From JBDSLU01 sp039916225 (GTDB lineage: Bacteria > Acidobacteriota > Vicinamibacteria > Vicinamibacterales > Vicinamibacteraceae), in NCBI GenBank assembly GCA_039916225.1, contig JBDSLU010000143.1:1-10705 (forward strand): a stretch of DNA of 10,705 nucleotides, in the 5' to 3' direction. Both the position numbers and the translations under genes were made by a program. This document shows, in pieces, positions 6,148 to 10,705 of this stretch. The notes under the pieces were generated by a model. The model saw nothing but the letters and a program-made list of their open reading frames with translations, was not told where the DNA came from and did not search any database. Numbering within the stretch: the stretch's first letter is position 1; each line of letters starts with the position of its first letter.

Positions 6148-9112
6148 CACGCCGCCGCGCCAGGATCACCAGGCGCTGCCATTCGCGCGTCACCATGCCT
6201 TCATCGTCGGCATCGACGCCTACCAGCAGGTCTCGCCGCTCAAGACCGCGGTCAGCGACGCGCGCCGGCTGGCCCAGGTGCTGGCCGAGCAGCAGCACTT
6301 CGACGTCCAGGCACCCTTGTTGAACCCGACGGGCGCGGCGCTGCGCACGCTGCTCGGCGAGACGATGGCCCGGCTGGTGCAGGCCGACGATCGGGTGGTG
6401 TTCTACTTCGCCGGACACGGCATCGCCGCCGATGGCGACGACGGACCGGCCGGCTACCTGGTGCCCGCCGACGCCGACCCGGCCGACCGGAAGACGCTGA
6501 TTCCGATGGCCGACCTGCAGCACGCGCTGCAGGCGTTGCCCTGCCGGCATCTGCTGCTGATCCTCGACTGCTGCTTCTCGGGCGCGTTCCAGTGGGCCAG
6601 CCGATCGCGGGCCATCGGCTCGCTGATGCCGAAGCGGATCTACAAGGAGCGGTTCGACCGGTTCGTGCTCGATCCGGCATGGCAGGTCATCACGTCCGCC
6701 GCCTACGACCAGAAGGCGATGGACGTGCTGCACGGCCGCGCCACCGGCGACCGGGGAGTTGCCGCGACCAGCGATGGCGAGGCGCATTCGCCCTTCGCGC
6801 TCGCCCTGTTCGACGCGTTGACCGGCGCCGCCGACTTCCGCACGGGCCGCGACGGCGATGGCGTGATCACCGCCACCGAGGTCTACGCCTACGTCCGCGA
6901 TCGCGTCGAGCCGGAGACGCTGGAGGCCGGCCAGGGCAAGCGCCAGACGCCCGGCTTCTTCCCCTTGCGCAAGCACGACAAGGGCGAGTTCGTCTTCCTG
7001 CACCCGACGCATCGCCTGAACCTGCCGCCGATTCCCTCGCGCAGCCCGTACAAGGGTCTGCAGTCGTTCGACGAGGCCGACAAGACCCTGTTCTACGGGC
7101 GCGACCGGGCCATCCGCGAGCTGCAGGCGCGCTGCGACGCGGTGCGGTTCCTGGTGGTCAGCGGCGCGTCGGGCACCGGCAAGTCGTCGGTCGTCAAGGC
7201 CGGCCTGCTGCCGCTGCTGCGCGAGGCCGGCCATCGCATTTTGCCGGTCATGCGGCCGGGGCTCCATCCAGTGGCGGCCTTGGAGCAGGCCCTGGCCGAA
7301 GTCGGCCCGGCCGGGGCGCCGAAGGCCGTCCTGCTGATCGACCAGTTCGAGGAGCTGATTACGCGGTGCGCCGATCCGGCCGAGCGGACGGCGTTCCTGG
7401 CGCGTCTCCGCCAGGTGGTCGACGACGAAGCCCGCATCCACCGTGTCATCGTCACGGTCCGTTCGGACTTCGAGCCGCAGGTGAGCGGCGGCGAGCTCAA
7501 AGCCGCCTGGGACGCTGGCCGCTGCACGGTGCCGCCGTTCAGCCTCGAGGAGCTGAAGGAGATCATCCTGATGCCGACCATGCAGGAGGTCCTGATCTTC
7601 GACCCGCCCGAGCTGGTCGACGAGATCGTCGGCGACGTGGTGCAGTCGCCCGGCGCGCTGCCGCTGCTCGCCTACGCGCTGAGCGAGCTCTACGAGGCGT
7701 ATCGGGCCTCCGGCCGCCAGGATCGCGCGCTCACGAAGAGCGATTACGAGCGGCTGGGCGGGGTGATGGGGGCCCTGCGCAGCAAGGCCGACGAGCTGTA
7801 TCAGGCCCTCGATCCGGCGCAGCAGGCGACGATGCGGAAGATCATGCTGCGCATGGTCTCGGTCGAGGGCGACCTGGCCGGCCGGCGCGTGCCGATCGCC
7901 GACCTCGATTACTCGCCCGACGAGAACCCGCGCGCCCAACTCGTCGTCGAGCGCCTCGTCGACGCCCGCCTGATCGTCAAGGGCGAGGACTACATCGAGC
8001 CGGCCCACGACGCGCTCGTCCGGGCCTGGAAGACGCTGCACGAGTGGATCCACGCGACCGGCCGCGACGCCCTGCTACTCGGCCAGCGGCTCGGTCCGGA
8101 CGCCGACCAGTTCGCGCAGACCCGCGACACGCAGTTGCTGTGGAACAAGAACCCCAATCTCGCCGTCGCGAAGCGGGCGCTGAAGGACCCGCAGCACGCC
8201 TTCAACGCCAGGGAGGTCGCCTTCGTCCGCCGGAGCGTCAGACGCAACCGCCGGCGGAAGCTGGTGGCGTGGGGCATCGCGTGCGCGACGGTGGTCTCCC
8301 TGCTGGTGCTGTCGGTCTGGGCGCTGCTCGAACGGGCCACCGCCGACGAAGAGAAGGAGCGCGCCCTCCTCAGCCTGTTCGAGGGCCTCAGCCTGAACAT
8401 GAACCAGGGGCAGCCGGGCAGCCTGTGCGTGCTCGGGCTGTGCGACAAGGCGCCGATCGGCGATGGGAACGACGAGTGGCGCTCGCTCGGGCGGCTGCCG
8501 GAGGCGATGGCGACGTTCGACGGCCGGCCCCAGTCTCGCGTCTTCGCCGCCTCGCGCAAGTACGGATCGGGCAGTGTCGTCGTGTACGCCCAGGATGCGC
8601 TGACGCTCGACGAAGAGGTCACCGAGGGCAGCGACAACCTGCTCTTCGCGCAGAACGCCCTGGCCTGGCTGACGCCGCTCGAGGCGCAGCCTGGTTGCGC
8701 CAAGCCGGTGACGATCCTGGCGTGGGAGGGCACGTTCGCCAAGGTCGAGCGGATGCAGCGGGTCCGCGCGTTCATCGCACGCCGCGGCTGGGTCCTGAAG
8801 AAGGCCGACCCCGACGACCTGGAGGCGGACCTGGCCTGCGCCGCGGTGCTGTGGTACTTGAGCGACTGGGAGCCGCCGCAGGCCTTCGCCCAGTGGCACG
8901 TCCCGCTCATTGAAGAGTTCGTGCAGAACGGGGGCGGGCTCCTGGTCGGAGGGCTCGGCTGGTCCTACGCTCAGCAGGGCGGGCCGGGCGGAACGGCCGC
9001 GACTGCCCCTTACGCCGCCGATCTGCTCGGCCAGCCGTTCGGCTTCGCGTTCACCCGCGATGCCTTCGAGTCACCCGGTAATACCCCGATCACTTTGCAG
9101 TCCGGGCAGTAA
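6140..9112 (+). CDS. Caspase - nSTAND NTPase - transmembrane - M60-associated GATase-like sensor protein
   Basis: A 990-residue multidomain signalling protein. Residues about 15-290 are a caspase-family peptidase with His93 in FAGHG, Cys145 in DCCFSG and Asp143 conserved. An EF-hand-like loop (236-247) lies near its end. PYKGLQSF (303-310) opens a novel-STAND-type P-loop NTPase. Its Walker A is GASGTGKSS (342-350, Lys348), Walker B is LLIDQFEEL (398-406, Asp401), and EPAHDALVRAW is the typical end of the arm region. An Arg-rich stretch (697-707) precedes one transmembrane helix (708-730), so the caspase and NTPase should be cytoplasmic and residues about 731-990 outside. That outer part contains GSGSVVVYAQDAL (809-821) and NGGGLLVGGLGWSY (930-943), resembling the GATase-like module next to M60 peptidases (TCAF/AcfD type). 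No HExxH motif is present. This domain replaces the WD40 or TPR repeats usual in such proteins. Translation is coupled to the upstream gene by an ATGAGTGA overlap, with no separate Shine-Dalgarno. Confidence 0.9.
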   Translation: MSDTPPRQDHQALPFARHHAFIVGIDAYQQVSPLKTAVSDARRLAQVLAEQQHFDVQAPLLNPTGAALRTLLGETMARLVQADDRVVFYFAGHGIAADGDDGPAGYLVPADADPADRKTLIPMADLQHALQALPCRHLLLILDCCFSGAFQWASRSRAIGSLMPKRIYKERFDRFVLDPAWQVITSAAYDQKAMDVLHGRATGDRGVAATSDGEAHSPFALALFDALTGAADFRTGRDGDGVITATEVYAYVRDRVEPETLEAGQGKRQTPGFFPLRKHDKGEFVFLHPTHRLNLPPIPSRSPYKGLQSFDEADKTLFYGRDRAIRELQARCDAVRFLVVSGASGTGKSSVVKAGLLPLLREAGHRILPVMRPGLHPVAALEQALAEVGPAGAPKAVLLIDQFEELITRCADPAERTAFLARLRQVVDDEARIHRVIVTVRSDFEPQVSGGELKAAWDAGRCTVPPFSLEELKEIILMPTMQEVLIFDPPELVDEIVGDVVQSPGALPLLAYALSELYEAYRASGRQDRALTKSDYERLGGVMGALRSKADELYQALDPAQQATMRKIMLRMVSVEGDLAGRRVPIADLDYSPDENPRAQLVVERLVDARLIVKGEDYIEPAHDALVRAWKTLHEWIHATGRDALLLGQRLGPDADQFAQTRDTQLLWNKNPNLAVAKRALKDPQHAFNAREVAFVRRSVRRNRRRKLVAWGIACATVVSLLVLSVWALLERATADEEKERALLSLFEGLSLNMNQGQPGSLCVLGLCDKAPIGDGNDEWRSLGRLPEAMATFDGRPQSRVFAASRKYGSGSVVVYAQDALTLDEEVTEGSDNLLFAQNALAWLTPLEAQPGCAKPVTILAWEGTFAKVERMQRVRAFIARRGWVLKKADPDDLEADLACAAVLWYLSDWEPPQAFAQWHVPLIEEFVQNGGGLLVGGLGWSYAQQGGPGGTAATAPYAADLLGQPFGFAFTRDAFESPGNTPITLQSGQ

Positions 9113-9124
9113 CGAGCCGGGAGC

Positions 9125-9130
9125 AGGAGG
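9125..9130 (+). promoter_or_regulatory. Strong Shine-Dalgarno AGGAGG of the C11 peptidase gene
   Basis: A full anti-16S match, AGGAGG, lies eight bases before ATG 9139 and fixes that start. The two caspase genes upstream have no recognisable SD, so the third gene of the operon is probably translated more efficiently than the first two. Confidence 0.85.
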
Positions 9131-9138
9131 CAGCCGCG

Positions 9139-10389
9139 ATGGACGTTGGACCCGGCGCGAGAAAACCGTGGGCCGTGCTGGCCTATACCGTCGCCGATGA
9201 CAAGGGCAGCGGCGATTCACTCGATGTCGCCGCCAAGGAGGAGCTCCGCTCGCTCTGCAACGCCGCCGACTTCGGCCAGATGAGCGTCGCCGCACAGGTC
9301 GACTTCAAGCACACGCGCGGCGTGTTCCGCGGCGTGCTGACCGAGGCGCCGCCCAAGAAACGGGGCTTCGAAGCGATCCCGGCCGACTCTCATCCACTGT
9401 GGCGCGGCATCAAGGCCCGGCTCGATCGCTCGAAGCTGCGGGTCCTCAAGGACATCGCCGACCTGAACGCCTCACGGGCCAACGTGCTGACCAGTTTCCT
9501 GCGCTTCGGCCAGCGGGAATGCCCGGCCGATCGCTACGTGATCTTCTTCTATGGTCACGGCTACGGGCCGCTCGGGCTCTTCTTCGACGCCGAGGCCGAC
9601 GACGCCGCGGTCACGAGCACGATGCCGCTGACGACCCTGTCGGCGTCGCTCGAGGCCGTCGGCGATCGGGCCGCCGTCATCGTCTTCCGCGCCTGCCTGG
9701 CCAACACCCTCGAAACCGCCTACCAGCTGCGGGACGCGGGGGAGTTCATGATCGCGTCGCAGTCGATCGTGCCGATCGCCGGCATCTGGCCATGGGGATC
9801 GTTCCTCGCGTCGTTGATGCCCGGCGCCACATCTGGCGACGTGGCGCGCGCCATCGCCCAGCAGCTGGCGCTCTTCCTCGACACGCCTGCCAACCGGGCT
9901 CCGTTCGCCGACGTCCCGTATTCACTGCTCGATCTGGGCGCCGCGCGGGCCATCGCCGAACCGCTGACGGCGATCGTCCAAGCCCTCGAGTCGGCGCGGG
10001 TGGACTCGGCCCGCATGGCCGCCTGCGCAGCCGCGCTCGAAGGGGCCCGGGTGGGCTTTCCCGACGATTTCGCCACGCCTGGCGACCCGGCGCTCCTCGA
10101 CGTGCCGACGATGTGCGAGAACCTGGCGAGGCTGACGCGCGACCCGGTCGCGGCGCCGGCGCGGGGCCTTGGCGACGTCGTGGAACGCCGGCTGGTGACG
10201 TGGCACCACTCGCAGAAGGCGCATCACCGCGGCATCGGTTTGTTCTACAAACCGGCCCGCGCGGCGCACGTCACGCGATCACATCTGTACGAGGAAGGGA
10301 CGGCCGAGGGGGATGCGAAGAACTACCGGCAACTGGCCCTGAGCCAGGCCACGGGGTGGGACCGGATCGCGCTCAATCCGCTCGGCTGA
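9139..10389 (+). CDS. Clostripain-like (C11 family) cysteine peptidase, cytoplasmic, atypical S1 residue
   Basis: A 416-residue protein read as a complete C11-like peptidase. The N-terminus WAVLAYTVADDKGSGDSLD matches the first strand and the Asp-rich turn of clostripains. The catalytic His140 lies in FFYGHGYGP and the catalytic Cys186 in VFRACLANTLETAYQL. The following IASQSIVPIAGIWPW and the C-terminal GIGLFYKP plus YRQLALSQATGWDRIA are also family-like. The usual motif around the nucleophile is FDAC, and here Asp is replaced by Arg184. In C11 enzymes that Asp binds the P1 Arg/Lys, so specificity should differ. An acidic loop (DAEADD, 150-155) sits between His and Cys, where family members are autoprocessed. 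There is no signal peptide, although many C11 enzymes are secreted. The gene lies 26 bases after the caspase-STAND gene and belongs to the same operon, so it is a candidate downstream target or effector. Confidence 0.85.
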   Translation: MDVGPGARKPWAVLAYTVADDKGSGDSLDVAAKEELRSLCNAADFGQMSVAAQVDFKHTRGVFRGVLTEAPPKKRGFEAIPADSHPLWRGIKARLDRSKLRVLKDIADLNASRANVLTSFLRFGQRECPADRYVIFFYGHGYGPLGLFFDAEADDAAVTSTMPLTTLSASLEAVGDRAAVIVFRACLANTLETAYQLRDAGEFMIASQSIVPIAGIWPWGSFLASLMPGATSGDVARAIAQQLALFLDTPANRAPFADVPYSLLDLGAARAIAEPLTAIVQALESARVDSARMAACAAALEGARVGFPDDFATPGDPALLDVPTMCENLARLTRDPVAAPARGLGDVVERRLVTWHHSQKAHHRGIGLFYKPARAAHVTRSHLYEEGTAEGDAKNYRQLALSQATGWDRIALNPLG

Positions 10390-10409
10390 GAGTACACGAG
10401 GCAGGCGCG

Positions 10410-10434
10410 GACGCTGCCCCGTGCGTCGAGACGC
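10410..10434. terminator. Weak competing hairpins between convergent genes
   Basis: GACGC (10410-10414), GCGTC (10423-10427) and GACGC (10430-10434) can form two alternative short stems in the 44-base gap between the convergent C11 and histone-like genes. There is no T-run on either strand, so a Rho-independent terminator is not well supported; Rho-dependent ending or simple collision is equally possible. Confidence 0.25.
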
Positions 10435-10694
10435 TAGCGCTTCTTCGCCGGCGCCTTCTTCACAGCCGTCTTCACGGCTGCTTTCGTCACGGCCGTCTTC
10501 TTGGCGACCGTCTTCTTCGCCGCCGTCTTGGTCGCCGCCTTGGGTGCGACAGCTTTCGACGCCGCTGCCTTCGACGCCGTCGCCTTCGGTGCTGCCGTCT
10601 TGACCACGGCTGTCTTCGCTTCGGTCGTCGCCGCTGCCGTCTTCGCCGGCTTCACGGACTTGCTTCGCGTTCCGGTCATTCCGCCTGGTTTCAT
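10434..10694 (-). CDS. Small histone H1-like Lys/Ala-rich DNA-binding protein
   Basis: An 86-residue protein made almost only of Lys, Ala, Thr, Val, Pro and Ser. It has about 21 Lys and 2 Arg against a single Glu, with KTA, PKA, SKAA and AKK motifs repeated throughout and ending in KKAPAKKR. This composition is that of bacterial H1-like proteins (Hc1/Hc2 type, or the tails of AlgP and some HU proteins), which bind and compact DNA through a disordered basic region. The start is supported by AGGAG at 10705-10701, six bases before the ATG; a Met at codon 6 is the only nearby alternative. There is no globular domain, so it may be a stand-alone basic peptide. The convergent orientation to the C11 gene argues against it belonging to the protease operon. 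Low-complexity composition makes family assignment by sequence alone uncertain. Confidence 0.75.
   Translation of the reverse strand: MKPGGMTGTRSKSVKPAKTAAATTEAKTAVVKTAAPKATASKAAASKAVAPKAATKTAAKKTVAKKTAVTKAAVKTAVKKAPAKKR
10465..10644. repeat. In-frame GCCGTCTT repeats inside the histone-like gene
   Basis: GCCGTCTT recurs at 10465, 10492, 10522, 10594 and 10636. All spacings are multiples of three, so each copy encodes the same Lys-Thr/Lys-Ala type unit on the minus strand. Such codon-scale repeats allow slippage or recombination and make length differences between related strains likely. Confidence 0.6.
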
Positions 10695-10700
10695 CTAACG

Positions 10701-10705
10701 CTCCT
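10701..10705 (-). promoter_or_regulatory. Shine-Dalgarno AGGAG of the histone-like gene
   Basis: Read on the minus strand, AGGAG is followed by six bases and then ATG (10694-10692). It supports this start codon and therefore a complete 86-residue product. The promoter lies beyond the window edge. Confidence 0.7.

Noticed and set aside
4171..6150. 659-codon open frame on the minus strand opposite the first caspase gene
   Set aside because: Shadow of third-position GC bias. Its translation is Arg/Gly/Val/Asp/His-rich without recognisable motifs, while the plus strand has clear caspase motifs.
6116..8053. 645-codon minus-strand frame and 773-codon plus-strand frame (6592-8913) overlapping the caspase-STAND gene
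   Set aside because: Both are low-complexity, Arg/Ala/Gly-rich or His/Asp/Val-rich shadows. The 6140-9112 frame carries intact catalytic, Walker A and Walker B motifs.
10410..10434. Strong bidirectional intrinsic terminator between the convergent genes
   Set aside because: Stems are only 5 bp and no T-run follows on either strand; kept only as a low-confidence feature.
10421..10603. 60- and 65-codon plus-strand frames (10421-10603, 10501-10698) over the histone-like gene
   Set aside because: They are reverse readings of the Lys/Ala repeat (Ser/Pro-rich and Ala/Val/Phe-rich) without ribosome-binding sites.
10440..10690. Possible CRISPR-like or tandem-repeat array from the repeated GCCGTCTT units
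   Set aside because: Spacings are irregular multiples of three and the units encode Lys-Thr/Ala repeats; it is coding low complexity, not an array with spacers.

Overview
This is a high-GC bacterial window. Every coding strand shows strong G/C preference at third codon positions, which is also why long spurious reading frames shadow the real genes. Two lipoproteins, a c-type cytochrome fused to a PQQ-type beta-propeller dehydrogenase, a secreted DUF885 hydrolase and a caspase/STAND cluster together suggest a Gram-negative soil or sediment bacterium. Acidobacteriota (Vicinamibacteria-like) would fit, but Myxococcota, Gemmatimonadota or Planctomycetota cannot be excluded. No ribosomal or other phylogenetic marker is present, so this assignment is only an inference.

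Left part (1-4187): an extracytoplasmic metabolic region. On the minus strand, a PQQ-type sugar/sorbosone dehydrogenase-cytochrome c lipoprotein (297-2195) is followed, with a one-base stop/start overlap, by the N-terminal 99 residues of a second lipoprotein (1-297). The second is a nucleotide pyrophosphatase/phosphodiesterase-family enzyme cut by the window edge. A 177-base divergent gap separates this pair from a plus-strand gene for a signal-peptide-bearing DUF885 hydrolase with a HEGxPGHH motif (2373-4187).

Central and right part (4255-10389): three consecutive plus-strand genes each encode a clan CD (caspase-fold) cysteine peptidase. The first is a 630-residue caspase-family protein with a beta-rich C-terminal extension. 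The second, overlapping it by 8 bases, is a 990-residue protein with the apparent order caspase - nSTAND NTPase - transmembrane helix - domain resembling the GATase-like modules next to M60 metallopeptidases (TCAF/AcfD type). The third is a 416-residue clostripain-like (C11) peptidase with a very strong Shine-Dalgarno sequence. The arrangement reads as a sensor/executioner protease cassette: the STAND protein would switch on NTP hydrolysis in response to something sensed outside the membrane, and would release caspase activity in the cytoplasm onto the caspase and/or C11 partner. The C11 protein carries Arg where the family normally has the S1-pocket Asp (Cys minus 2), while both caspases keep Asp there. 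This suggests that the peptidases differ in P1 preference.

Right end (10434-10694, minus): a small, extremely Lys/Ala-rich histone H1-like DNA-binding protein, convergent with the C11 gene. No RNA genes, CRISPR arrays, insertion sequences or attachment sites were seen.
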